DNA from: Chthoniobacter sp.
GTDB taxonomy: Bacteria; Verrucomicrobiota; Verrucomicrobiia; Chthoniobacterales; Chthoniobacteraceae
NCBI GenBank assembly: GCA_025352865.1
Contig: JANXSB010000702.1
Location: forward strand, 1-15,064
Direction of reading: 5' to 3'
DNA length: 15,064 bases
The position numbers and the translations under genes were made by a program. The first letter of the stretch is position 1; each line of letters starts with the position of its first letter. Positions 6,427-13,499 of the stretch are shown piece after piece. The notes beneath the pieces are model-generated. The model saw only the letters and a list, made by a program, of their open reading frames with translations, had not been told where the DNA came from and did not search any database.

Positions 6427-8079
6427 ATGCTCGGATTTTTTGAAAGACAACGCCTCGTAAAAAAAGGGCTCGCCTCGTCGAAGCTGCGCCGCCGCCGCAC
6501 CGAGAGCGAGTTCCTGGACACGTTGGAGCAGGGCGTGATCGCGAAGATCGCGGTCTTCGCCGGTTTCGTCGCGGGGCTCGGGCTGCTGATTTATCCCGAG
6601 GGCAGCCCGCAGCCGATGAAGAACGTCTTCATCGCGCTGCTCATCTTCCTCACCGCGCTCGCGCAGCTTTGGATCAATCATCCGAAGACCTTCGAGCGCA
6701 ACTCGCGGCTCGTGCTCATCTTCCTCGTCTTCTTGCTGCACCTCGCGGTGGTGAAAATGGTGCTCATCACCGCCGACGCGCAAATCGGCACGGCGGGCGT
6801 GCTCAATCCGCTCGCCCGCCAGCAGCTCTGGTGGCTGGCCGTGCCGCTGGCCTTTGCGCCGCTTACGCTTTCCGTCCTGCTCGGGCGCTACCACGGTCTT
6901 TTCGCCACGGTTTTCATCAGCCTGTGGAGCGCGATTGTCTATCGCGGGACGACGGATTCGGTGGTGCTGGTGATGAGCCTGATCTGCGGCTTTGTCGCGG
7001 TCTTTGTGACGATGCGCGTGCGGCGCTGGACGCAGCTCCTGCGGGCGGGCGTTTTCATCGGGCTGGCGACGTGGATTCTGGCGGTGATGTTCGGCATGGT
7101 CGGACCGGTTTTGTGGGGCTCACTCGGCGACGGCCTGCACTGGCGGGCGCTCGGCTGGCAGAGCGCGGTGGCGGTCGGCAGCGGGGTGCTCACGGCCTTG
7201 CTGGCGACGCTGGTGCTGCCGATTTTCCAGACGGTTTTCCGCATCACCACGGACATCTCGTGGCTGGAGTTGAGCGACCTGAACCACCCGCTGCTCAAGC
7301 GCCTGACCATCGAGGCGCCGGGCACCTACCACCACAGCCTCGTCGTCGCGAATCTCTCCGAAGCTGCCGCCGAGGCCATTGGCGCGAACGCCACGATGTG
7401 CCGCGTGTGCTCATATTTCCACGACATCGGGAAGCTGGTGAAGCCCGAGTATTTCACCGAAAACATGCGGCGCGACCGCAACCCGCACGACGAACTCGCA
7501 CCGACGATGAGCGCGCTCATCATCATCGCGCATGTGAAGGAGGGCGTGGATCTCGCGCTCAAGCACGGGCTCAATCAGGAGGTGATCGACCTCATCCAGC
7601 AGCACCACGGCACCTCGCTCGTTTTCTTTTTCTACAAACGCGCGCTCCAGCAGCAGGAGGACGCGCGCGCCGGCGGCAAAATCATGAACATGCGCGAGGA
7701 GGATTTGCCCGAGGTGCGCGAGGAAAGTTTCCGCTACTCCGGCCCGCGCCCGCAAACGAAGGAGGCCGCCATCGTCAGCCTCGCGGATTCCATCGAGAGC
7801 GCCTCGCGCAGTCTCGAACGCGTGACGCCGCAGAAGATCGACCAGCTCATCGGCGACATCATCCAGGCGCGGCTCATCGACGGGCAGCTCAAGGAATGCG
7901 ACCTGACCATGCGCGAACTCGAAGAGGTCGCGGAGAGCTTCAAGCACACGCTGCAAAGCATGATGCACACGCGAGTCGCCTACCCGAGCGGCCGCACCGA
8001 GCGGCCCGAGCGCACCGAGCGGCGGGACACGCCCATCCCCGCGCCGCGCCCGAGCGTGCCGCCCGTCTCGGCGGCGTGA
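6427..8079 (+). CDS. pgpH: PgpH-like HD-domain membrane phosphodiesterase, lacking the extracellular HDED domain
   Basis: I choose the ATG at 6427 (550 residues). The frame opens earlier, at 6259, but that extension overlaps the divergent promoter and has no domain. A basic N-terminus leads to a first membrane span (about 41-57), and six or seven further spans fill 64-270. The cytoplasmic HD phosphohydrolase domain covers about 295-510, with metal-binding residues His303 (YHHS), His332/Asp333 (FHDIGK), His369, His393/His394 (QQHHGT) and Asp454 (LADSIES). In Firmicutes, 7TMR-HD proteins of this type (PgpH) hydrolyse the second messenger cyclic di-AMP. They are about 700 residues and carry a large extracellular HDED domain between span 1 and span 2. 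Here only about seven residues (PEGSPQP) join those spans. The C-terminal 30 residues are an Arg/Pro tail with a duplicated RTERPERTERR. It overlaps ybeY by four bases, an association also seen in Firmicutes. Nucleotide substrate is inferred from the family. Confidence 0.9.
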   Translation: MLGFFERQRLVKKGLASSKLRRRRTESEFLDTLEQGVIAKIAVFAGFVAGLGLLIYPEGSPQPMKNVFIALLIFLTALAQLWINHPKTFERNSRLVLIFLVFLLHLAVVKMVLITADAQIGTAGVLNPLARQQLWWLAVPLAFAPLTLSVLLGRYHGLFATVFISLWSAIVYRGTTDSVVLVMSLICGFVAVFVTMRVRRWTQLLRAGVFIGLATWILAVMFGMVGPVLWGSLGDGLHWRALGWQSAVAVGSGVLTALLATLVLPIFQTVFRITTDISWLELSDLNHPLLKRLTIEAPGTYHHSLVVANLSEAAAEAIGANATMCRVCSYFHDIGKLVKPEYFTENMRRDRNPHDELAPTMSALIIIAHVKEGVDLALKHGLNQEVIDLIQQHHGTSLVFFFYKRALQQQEDARAGGKIMNMREEDLPEVREESFRYSGPRPQTKEAAIVSLADSIESASRSLERVTPQKIDQLIGDIIQARLIDGQLKECDLTMRELEEVAESFKHTLQSMMHTRVAYPSGRTERPERTERRDTPIPAPRPSVPPVSAA

Positions 8080-8516
8080 AAATCCACGTCGAGAACCGCC
8101 AGCGCGCCGTGCCCGTCGATCTCGCGTGGCTGCGGCGTTTCGCGGAGGTCGCTTTGGAAAAATGCGCGCCGCATTCCGGCGACGGACGATTTGCCCTCGC
8201 GCAGCTCGCCGAGATCGAGGTCGCCATCGTTTCGGATCGCGTCATCGCGCGGGTGCATCGCGAGTTCATGGGCATTCCCGGCGCGACGGACGTGATCACT
8301 TTCGCCCACGGCGAAATCGTCATGAGCGCGCCGACCGCGCAGCGCCACGCCCGCGAGTACGGCCACCCGGCCACGCACGAACTCGCCCTTTACACCATCC
8401 ACGGTCTGCTGCATCTCAATGGCTACGAAGACGCCACCGCGCGCGCCGCCGCCCGCATGCACCGGACGCAGGATCGCGTTCTGCGCGCTTGCCTCGCGCT
8501 CCTTCCTCCGTCTTAA
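8076..8516 (+). CDS. ybeY: YbeY endoribonuclease / rRNA maturation factor
   Basis: The start is the GTG at 8076, which overlaps the pgpH stop as GTGA. That gives 146 residues beginning MKIHVENRQR, the usual YbeY length. YbeY is a single-metal endoribonuclease acting in 16S rRNA 3'-end processing and ribosome quality control. Family features are the TDVITF segment at 71-76 (canonical TDVLSF), HELAL at 101-105 and the metal motif HGLLHLNGYED at 109-119. In the canonical motif HGxLHLxGYDH the third zinc ligand is His. Here that position is Asp119, with His109 and His113 kept at the standard spacing. A YKD/YED variant is, as far as I recall, also seen in Bacteroidota, so activity is probably retained. 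Translational coupling to the pgpH-like gene is expected. Confidence 0.92.
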   Translation: MKIHVENRQRAVPVDLAWLRRFAEVALEKCAPHSGDGRFALAQLAEIEVAIVSDRVIARVHREFMGIPGATDVITFAHGEIVMSAPTAQRHAREYGHPATHELALYTIHGLLHLNGYEDATARAAARMHRTQDRVLRACLALLPPS

Positions 8517-8527
8517 ATAACCGCCCC

Positions 8528-9571
8528 ATGAATCCCCTCACTCCTCCCCGCCACACCCTCGCATTCGTCATCGCCGCCCTGCTCGCCGTGCCCTGCGCCC
8601 GCGCGCAGGACGGACAGCCCGTCGATATCGGGCAGATGCTTCAGCAGTTGCGCCAGTTGCGCGAAGTGACCGCCACAAAAACCAAGGCCGACAAACAAAA
8701 GGCCCTCCAGGAAGTGAGCGCCGCCGCGGCCAGCGGCGAGAGCGCCGTCATCGCGTGGGAAAAAGCGGTCATGGCCACGCAGTTCGATGGCGTGACGAAA
8801 GAAGCGACCGCTTTCCGCGCCTGGCGCGACGGCGAAGGAGAGGCCCTCAAGGAAGCCGAGGCCAAGAACGCCGCGCGCCTTTATTTCCAATGGCTCGCCC
8901 TCACGCTCCAGCGCTCCTCCGGCACGCTCGTGAAAGACATGCTCCCCGCCATCATCAACTACACCAAGGAACTGGCGGCCGACCAGGCCGGGATGGACAA
9001 CCTCGACGACACCATCACCCGCGAAAAGGAACGGGCCACTGGCAAACACGGCGTCCAGCGAAAGACCAACGATGCCGACGTGAAAAAGATGCACGACAAC
9101 ATCCTCAACCGTGCGCTCGGCGGCAGCATGGTGGTGCAGTGGCTGAAGCTCGGCGAATGGGTGAAGGTGGACGGATGGGAGGGCACGCCGGGCAACTTGG
9201 ACGGCATTTATGAAATGACCATCCTGCCCGAACTGCGACTCCAGCGCGACCAGCGCGTGCTCGAGTACTGGGACATGAAAATCAAACGCGAGGGCGACAA
9301 CGCCGCCAAATCGAAGCTCGAGTTTGAGCACGACAAATTCCTCACGCTGAAGATGCCCGCGCTGCTCTGGAAGAAAGCCGCCGACATGGCGGTCCTCGGC
9401 CAGAAAAACCGCGCGGCCACCGAGATGTTCAACCTCATCCGCAAATACCCGAGCCACCCCGACGCCGCCTCCTGGATGGGCAAGCTCGAGGAAATGCTCA
9501 TGCCCGCCGCCGCGCCGGCCACAGCCCCCGCCGCGACCACCGCACCGGTGGCTCCGCCGCCCGTGCGGTAG
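8528..9571 (+). CDS. Exported protein of unknown function in the ybeY-clpS operon
   Basis: 347 residues, not recognised. A clear signal peptide (hydrophobic core at 11-22, cleavage likely after CARA, residue 26) is followed by a predominantly helical, charged, Lys/Glu/Ala-rich protein. Segments such as QMLQQLRQLREV (36-47) and the 45-65 region look coiled-coil prone. A TPR-like element sits near the C-terminus (about 295-330: ALLWKKAADMAVLGQKNRA and FNLIRKYPSHPDAASWMGKL), as in proteins with tetratricopeptide-like tails. The last 20 residues are an Ala/Pro/Thr low-complexity tail. It starts 11 bases after ybeY and stops 12 bases before clpS, so it is surely cotranscribed with them. Expected location is periplasm or outer membrane. 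No catalytic motif was found. Confidence 0.85.
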   Translation: MNPLTPPRHTLAFVIAALLAVPCARAQDGQPVDIGQMLQQLRQLREVTATKTKADKQKALQEVSAAAASGESAVIAWEKAVMATQFDGVTKEATAFRAWRDGEGEALKEAEAKNAARLYFQWLALTLQRSSGTLVKDMLPAIINYTKELAADQAGMDNLDDTITREKERATGKHGVQRKTNDADVKKMHDNILNRALGGSMVVQWLKLGEWVKVDGWEGTPGNLDGIYEMTILPELRLQRDQRVLEYWDMKIKREGDNAAKSKLEFEHDKFLTLKMPALLWKKAADMAVLGQKNRAATEMFNLIRKYPSHPDAASWMGKLEEMLMPAAAPATAPAATTAPVAPPPVR

Positions 9572-9583
9572 CCCTTTCGCGCC

Positions 9584-9865
9584 GTGCCTGGGACGCTCGT
9601 CGAGCAGGAAACCGAGACCGACGACGCGCTCGACGTGCCGTGGAATGTCGTCGTCCACAATGACCCGGTGAACCTCATGAGTTACGTCGCGCAGGTCTTT
9701 CAAAAAATCTTCGGCTACTCCCGCCAGCGCGCGGAAAAGCACATGCTCGAAGTCCATCGCCAGGGCCGCTCTATCGTCTGGACCGGCGGACGCGAACGCG
9801 CGGAACTCTACATCCAGCAGCTCCACGGCTGGCTCCTCCTCGCCACCATCGAGCGCACCGCCTGA
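9584..9865 (+). CDS. clpS: ClpS, adaptor of the ClpAP/ClpCP protease
   Basis: 93 residues starting at GTG 9584. The frame has a stop 12 bases upstream (that of the preceding gene), so no longer form is possible. ClpS binds N-degron substrates and hands them to the Clp ATPase for degradation. The fold is evident: WNVVVHNDPVNLM (20-32), the helix SRQRAEKHMLEVHRQG (46-61) and a C-terminal helix from 69. The N-degron pocket residues are present as Asn26, Asp27, Met32 and His58. The usual second Asp of NDD is Pro28. The style (VPWNVVVHNDPVNLMSYV, WTGGRERAE) is that of actinobacterial-type ClpS rather than E. coli ClpS. It is followed after three bases by the DUF2017-like gene. The cognate Clp ATPase is not in the window. 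Confidence 0.95.
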   Translation: MPGTLVEQETETDDALDVPWNVVVHNDPVNLMSYVAQVFQKIFGYSRQRAEKHMLEVHRQGRSIVWTGGRERAELYIQQLHGWLLLATIERTA

Positions 9866-9868
9866 CCC

Positions 9869-10363
9869 ATGCGCGCCCGCCGCCTCGACGAAGACACCCT
9901 CGAAATCTCCGGCATCGGCTTCCTCGAAGGCGCGATCCTCTGGCGTCTCGCCGCCGCCGCCGATCCGCACGGCAGCGCCGCAGCCGAGGAGCGCCTCGCG
10001 AGCAGCCTCACCGGCGGCGCGGAGCCGGGGCTCGACGAGGAGTGGAAAGAGCATGTGCTGCCAGAGCTGAAGGCGCTGTTTGCCTCGGCGGTGGAAATCG
10101 TCCGCATGGATCTCGTCGGCTCATGGCTCGGCCCCGGCTCGGATGCCGCCGTGCGCGTGCCCGTCGCGCATGTCGAAGCCTGGCTCATCGCCCTCAACCA
10201 AGCCCGCCTCGCCCTCGCCGCGCGGCACAAGCTGACCGAAAAAGCGATGACCAGACGCCCGCCCGACAATCTCCGTCCGCGCACGCTCGCGCGCCTTTTC
10301 GTGGACTTCTTCGGCGGCCTCCAGCAGCTCCTCCTCGAAGCTGGCGAAGACCCCGCTCGCTAA
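9869..10363 (+). CDS. DUF2017-like protein, partner of clpS
   Basis: 164 residues, ATG three bases after the clpS stop. The sequence fits the DUF2017 family: a helical N-terminal half with EEWKEHVLPELKALF (57-71) and MDLVGSWLGPG (80-90), and the family-like core AWLIALNQARLALAARHKL at 104-122. In Actinobacteria a DUF2017 gene commonly follows clpS. The same order here supports the assignment and suggests a function tied to ClpS or Clp proteolysis, though none is established to my knowledge. It is cytoplasmic, without membrane segments or catalytic motifs. It is the last gene of the operon beginning at 6427. Family assignment rests on pattern and context. Confidence 0.78.
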   Translation: MRARRLDEDTLEISGIGFLEGAILWRLAAAADPHGSAAAEERLASSLTGGAEPGLDEEWKEHVLPELKALFASAVEIVRMDLVGSWLGPGSDAAVRVPVAHVEAWLIALNQARLALAARHKLTEKAMTRRPPDNLRPRTLARLFVDFFGGLQQLLLEAGEDPAR

Positions 10364-10367
10364 CGCA

Positions 10368-10389
10368 CGCACTTGAAGTTCAAAGTGCG
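10368..10389. repeat. Small hairpin just after the operon stop
   Basis: The bases 10368-10377 (CGCACTTGAA) and 10379-10389 (TTCAAAGTGCG) pair with one bulged base around a single-base centre. The hairpin lies five bases after the DUF2017 stop and has no following T-run, so an intrinsic terminator is not proven. It touches the left arm of the larger inverted repeat. Confidence 0.5.
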
Positions 10390-10546
10390 TGTCATCCTGA
10401 GCGGAGTTCCCGGCGGGCGAAGGCGGACGGGAACGGAGCCGAAGGACCCCGGCAGTTCGTTCACGCACACACGTTACCGGACCGCCGGGATCCTTCGGCT
10501 GCGCTGCACCCGCCTTTCCGCCTCCGCTCCGCTCAGGATGACACGC
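10387..10546. repeat. Large imperfect inverted repeat between operons
   Basis: A 160-base palindromic unit. The outer arms 10387-10406 and 10527-10546 are complementary over 20 of 20 bases (left arm GCGTGTCATCCTGAGCGGAG). Inner arms 10438-10453 and 10484-10499 match over 15 of 16 bases (GCCGAAGGACCCCGGC on the left). Between them the arms are partly complementary (AGGCGG blocks), and the centre is about 30 bases. Motifs of the GTCATCCTGAGC...GAAGGA kind recur in intergenic regions of many GC-rich bacteria, so this is probably one copy of a dispersed, non-coding, REP/MITE-like family. It fills most of the 250-base gap 10364-10613, and its transcript would fold strongly, possibly ending or stabilising the upstream mRNA. 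No transposase gene or target duplication was identified. Confidence 0.85.
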
Positions 10547-10578
10547 TGCGGAGTTTCGCCACGAAGCCGCCGATTCCA

Positions 10579-10608
10579 TTCGCACCCACTGCGCACGCGG
10601 GCTAGAAG
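10579..10608 (+). promoter_or_regulatory. Weak candidate promoter for the DEAD-box helicase gene
   Basis: TTCGCA (10579-10584), 18 bases, TAGAAG (10603-10608), with only five bases to the ATG at 10614. Both hexamers are weak. It is listed because the placement repeats that seen at other genes in the window. Confidence 0.22.
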
Positions 10609-10613
10609 CCCGG

Positions 10614-12371
10614 ATGCAGAAGAAACTTTTTTCCGAACTCGGCCTCTCGCCCGAGTCCCTCAAAGCCGTGGCCAAGATGGGCTTTGAGGAAGCCTCGCCC
10701 ATCCAGTCCGAGACCATTCCCAAACTCCTCGCCGGCTCCGACATCGTCGGCCTTTCGCAGACCGGCTCCGGCAAGACCGCCGCCTTCGCCATTCCCGCCA
10801 TCGAGCGCGTGGACGTGACCCTTCGGGCCCCGCAGGTGCTCATCCTCTGCCCCACCCGCGAGCTCGCCATGCAGGTCGCCGAGGAAGTCGCCAAACTCGC
10901 GCAGTTCAAACGCGGCGTCCGCGAACTGCCCATCTACGGCGGGCAATCCTACGACCGCCAGCTCCGCGGCCTGCGCGAAGGCGCGCAGATCATCATCGGC
11001 ACGCCGGGCCGCGTCATGGATCACCTCGAACGCAAAACCCTCAAGCTCGACCAGGTCGGCATGGTCATCCTCGACGAAGCCGACCGCATGCTCGACATGG
11101 GCTTCCGCGAAGACATCGAGACGATCCTCAAACAGGCGCCCATCCAGCGGCAGACGGTTTTCTTTTCCGCCACGATGCCGCCGCCCATCCGGCACCTTAT
11201 CAAAAACTACACGCGCGAGCCCGTGAACATCCGCATCGAGGCGCAGGCCATGGTCGTACCCGCCATCGACCAGGTTTATTACGAAGTGGACCGCCGCTCG
11301 AAACTCGAGGTGCTCTGCCGCCTCATTGATCTCCAGGACATCAAATACGGCATCATTTTCTGCGGCACCAAAATGATGTGCGACGAACTCGCCGACCACC
11401 TCAAAGCCCGCGGCTACAGCTCCGATAAACTCCACGGCGACATCTCCCAGCAGATGCGCGAGCGCGTCGTCGCGAAGTTCAAAAAGCGCGGCTTCGAGTT
11501 CCTCGTTGCCACCGACGTCGCCGCGCGCGGGCTCGATGTGGACGACATCGAAGTCGTCTTCAACTACGACCTCCCGCAGGACGCCGAAGACTACGTTCAC
11601 CGCATCGGCCGCACCGGCCGCGCGGGCAAAACGGGCCGCGCCATCACCTTCGTCGCGGGCCGCGAGATTTGGAAAATGGAGCAGATCATCCGCTTCACCA
11701 AAGGGAAGGTCCGCCGCGAGAAAGTGCCGAGCGCCGAGGAGGTCGAGGAAAAGCGCACCAACGCCTTTCTCGAAACGCTCCGCGAGACGCTGGAAAAGGG
11801 CGCCTACAAACGGCAGGACGCCGTCATCGACCAACTCCTCAACGCCGGCCACTCCCCCACCGACATCGCCAGCGCCCTCATCCACCTCCTCGGCGGCGAC
11901 AAACCCGCGCCGCAACCCATCATCGAGGAGCGCGCCCCCCGCCGCGAATTCCGCGACACCCGCGGCGGCGGCGACTACGCTCCGCGTCCGCCGCGCGACT
12001 ACCCGAAATACGAACCCGTCTCCCGCTCCCGCACCGCATCCGCACCCCCGCCGCGCGACCGCGATTTTTCTGGCCCACCGCCCGCGAAACCTTTTCGCAC
12101 CAAGCGCGACGAACCCTCCCCCGTCTCCCACGAACCCGGCATGGTGCGCCTCGCCTTCAATCTCGGCAACGAGCAGGGCGTCGCGCCCGGCGATTTCGTC
12201 GGCGTCATCGCCGGCACCACCCGGCTGCCGAAAGAAGTCGTCGGCCGCATCGACATCGGCGAGCGCCAGACCTTCGTGGACGTGAGCGACGAGAGCGCCA
12301 CCTTCATTTTGAAAAAGCTCAACGGCATCAAATTCAAAGGCCACAAACTCGCCGTCGCCGTCGCCCGCTGA
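10614..12371 (+). CDS. deaD: DEAD-box ATP-dependent RNA helicase with DbpA-type RNA-binding domain
   Basis: 585 residues with the full helicase core: Q-motif region (Phe24 to Gln31), Walker A QTGSGKT (49-55), PTREL (80-84), TPGR (130-133), DEAD (154-157), SAT (185-187), the ARGLD segment (304-308) and HRIGRTGR (329-336). A helical dimerisation-like region follows (about 370-425). Next is an Arg/Pro/Gly-rich disordered linker (435-505). A C-terminal DbpA-like RNA-binding domain begins near MVRLAFNLG (510) and ends at 585. This architecture is that of DeaD/CsdA, which unwinds structured RNA in cold adaptation, ribosome assembly and mRNA decay; DbpA is the alternative. The catalytic motifs all look intact. 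It opens a two-gene unit, with a beta-propeller gene starting ten bases after its stop. Confidence 0.95.
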   Translation: MQKKLFSELGLSPESLKAVAKMGFEEASPIQSETIPKLLAGSDIVGLSQTGSGKTAAFAIPAIERVDVTLRAPQVLILCPTRELAMQVAEEVAKLAQFKRGVRELPIYGGQSYDRQLRGLREGAQIIIGTPGRVMDHLERKTLKLDQVGMVILDEADRMLDMGFREDIETILKQAPIQRQTVFFSATMPPPIRHLIKNYTREPVNIRIEAQAMVVPAIDQVYYEVDRRSKLEVLCRLIDLQDIKYGIIFCGTKMMCDELADHLKARGYSSDKLHGDISQQMRERVVAKFKKRGFEFLVATDVAARGLDVDDIEVVFNYDLPQDAEDYVHRIGRTGRAGKTGRAITFVAGREIWKMEQIIRFTKGKVRREKVPSAEEVEEKRTNAFLETLRETLEKGAYKRQDAVIDQLLNAGHSPTDIASALIHLLGGDKPAPQPIIEERAPRREFRDTRGGGDYAPRPPRDYPKYEPVSRSRTASAPPPRDRDFSGPPPAKPFRTKRDEPSPVSHEPGMVRLAFNLGNEQGVAPGDFVGVIAGTTRLPKEVVGRIDIGERQTFVDVSDESATFILKKLNGIKFKGHKLAVAVAR

Positions 12372-12381
12372 CCCTCGCGCC

Positions 12382-13449
12382 ATGAAATCTCTGCTCACCA
12401 CTTTCGCCGCGCTACTCCTCGCCGCCGCCAGCCACGCCGCGGACCGCCACCTCCTCTACATGGCCTCGCCCGATGGCGCGCAGCCCGGCGGTTCGGGAGA
12501 TGGTGTGCTCATCTTCGACATCGACGATGGGCACAAATTCGTCCGCCGGATCGACGTGCCGGTTTTCAAGGAAGGCATCCGCGGCTTCTGCCCGAATGCG
12601 AAGACGCACCGGGCGTTTTACACGACGACGAATCACACGCTCGGATGCCTCGATCTCGAGACGGACAAGATCGTCTGGGACAAAAAATACCCCAGCGGCT
12701 GCGACCGCGCGGCGGTGACGCCGGATGGGCGGAAGCTCTATGTGCCGACGGGTTGGTGGGTCGCGGAGGGCGGGAGCGAATGGTTCGTGGTGGATGCGGA
12801 GACGGGTGAGGTGACGAAGCACATTCCCGTGCGCGGCCATTCGCACAACACGGTCATGGGGCTGGATGGGCAGTTCGTCTATTGCGGCTCGGAGACGACG
12901 CTCACAGTCATCCGCACGAGCGACGATTCCGTGGTGAAAGAGATCGCGCCCATCGGCGAGAGCGGGGTGTTTCCCCTCACGGTGAACAGCGCCGGCACGC
13001 TCGCTTTCGTCTGCCTCGGGAAGCATGTCGGTTTCGATGTGGCCGACCTCGCGACGGGAAAGATCACGCGCGTTTTGGCCGGCGACGGAAAGCTCGAACG
13101 CCGCACGCACGGGGCCGGCCTGACGCCAGACGAAAAGGAACTCTGGATCAGCGATCAGGGCGGCAACCGGCTCTACATTTTCGACACGACGCAGATGCCG
13201 CCGAAGGAAGCCGGCCACGTCGATCTCACGATCGGCGGCCACGGGTGGATCACGTTTTCCCTCGATGGCCGCTACGCGTGGTGCCACACGCCCGATGTGA
13301 TCGACACGAAGACGCGGCAGATCGTCGCCACGCTCAAGGACGAGCATGGCAACGCCGTATGCGGCTCGAAGTTTTTCGAGGCGGTCTTCCGCGAGGGCAA
13401 AGTCACCGCCGTGAGCGATCAGTTCGGAGTCGGACGCGGCGCAAAGTGA
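12382..13449 (+). CDS. Exported YncE-like beta-propeller protein
   Basis: 355 residues with a signal peptide (hydrophobic 3-15, cleavage near SHAA, residue 20). The mature protein consists of about six or seven repeated blades of 40-45 residues, each with a TPDG/SLDG-type turn followed by a beta strand. Examples are TPDGRKLYVPTGWW, GLDGQFVYCGSE, NSAGTLAFVC, TPDEKELWISDQGG and SLDGRYAWCH, separated by DxxTGKI/DTKTRQIV turns. This is the YncE/cytochrome-D1-like propeller pattern. Such proteins often bind ligands or partners in the periplasm, and no enzymatic residues could be assigned. It lies ten bases downstream of the helicase gene and is likely cotranscribed with it, although a functional link between an RNA helicase and a secreted propeller is not obvious. 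Confidence 0.85.
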   Translation: MKSLLTTFAALLLAAASHAADRHLLYMASPDGAQPGGSGDGVLIFDIDDGHKFVRRIDVPVFKEGIRGFCPNAKTHRAFYTTTNHTLGCLDLETDKIVWDKKYPSGCDRAAVTPDGRKLYVPTGWWVAEGGSEWFVVDAETGEVTKHIPVRGHSHNTVMGLDGQFVYCGSETTLTVIRTSDDSVVKEIAPIGESGVFPLTVNSAGTLAFVCLGKHVGFDVADLATGKITRVLAGDGKLERRTHGAGLTPDEKELWISDQGGNRLYIFDTTQMPPKEAGHVDLTIGGHGWITFSLDGRYAWCHTPDVIDTKTRQIVATLKDEHGNAVCGSKFFEAVFREGKVTAVSDQFGVGRGAK

Positions 13450-13457
13450 GTCCTGAC

Positions 13458-13486
13458 TTGCGCGGCGCGGGCTGGCGGTAAATCCT
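13458..13486 (+). promoter_or_regulatory. Candidate promoter for the GalT-like/acyP pair
   Basis: TTGCGC (13458-13463), 17 bases, AATCCT (13481-13486) followed by CGCC; alternatively the -10 is TAAATC at 13479-13484. The start codon is at 13500, so the leader would be very short. It lies in the 50-base gap after the propeller gene. Confidence 0.3.
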
Positions 13487-13499
13487 CGCCTCCATTCCG

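Noticed and set aside
6312..6521. N-terminal extension of the isomerase gene to the ATG at 6521
   Set aside because: The 70 extra residues are basic, have no domain and would hide the signal peptide. They also cross the start of the divergent pgpH-like gene.
7981..8040. Direct repeat of CGCACCGAGCGG in the pgpH-like 3' end
   Set aside because: It encodes a short Arg/Pro/Glu repeat in a disordered tail and is not a mobile element or CRISPR-like repeat.
8513..10054. 513-codon open frame on the minus strand across the exported protein and clpS
   Set aside because: It is low-complexity antisense translation. The opposite strand carries a signal peptide protein and a recognisable ClpS.
10602..12401. 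599-codon open frame on the minus strand across the DEAD-box helicase
   Set aside because: It is a Val/Asp/Ala/Gly-rich antisense shadow of a gene with all helicase motifs.
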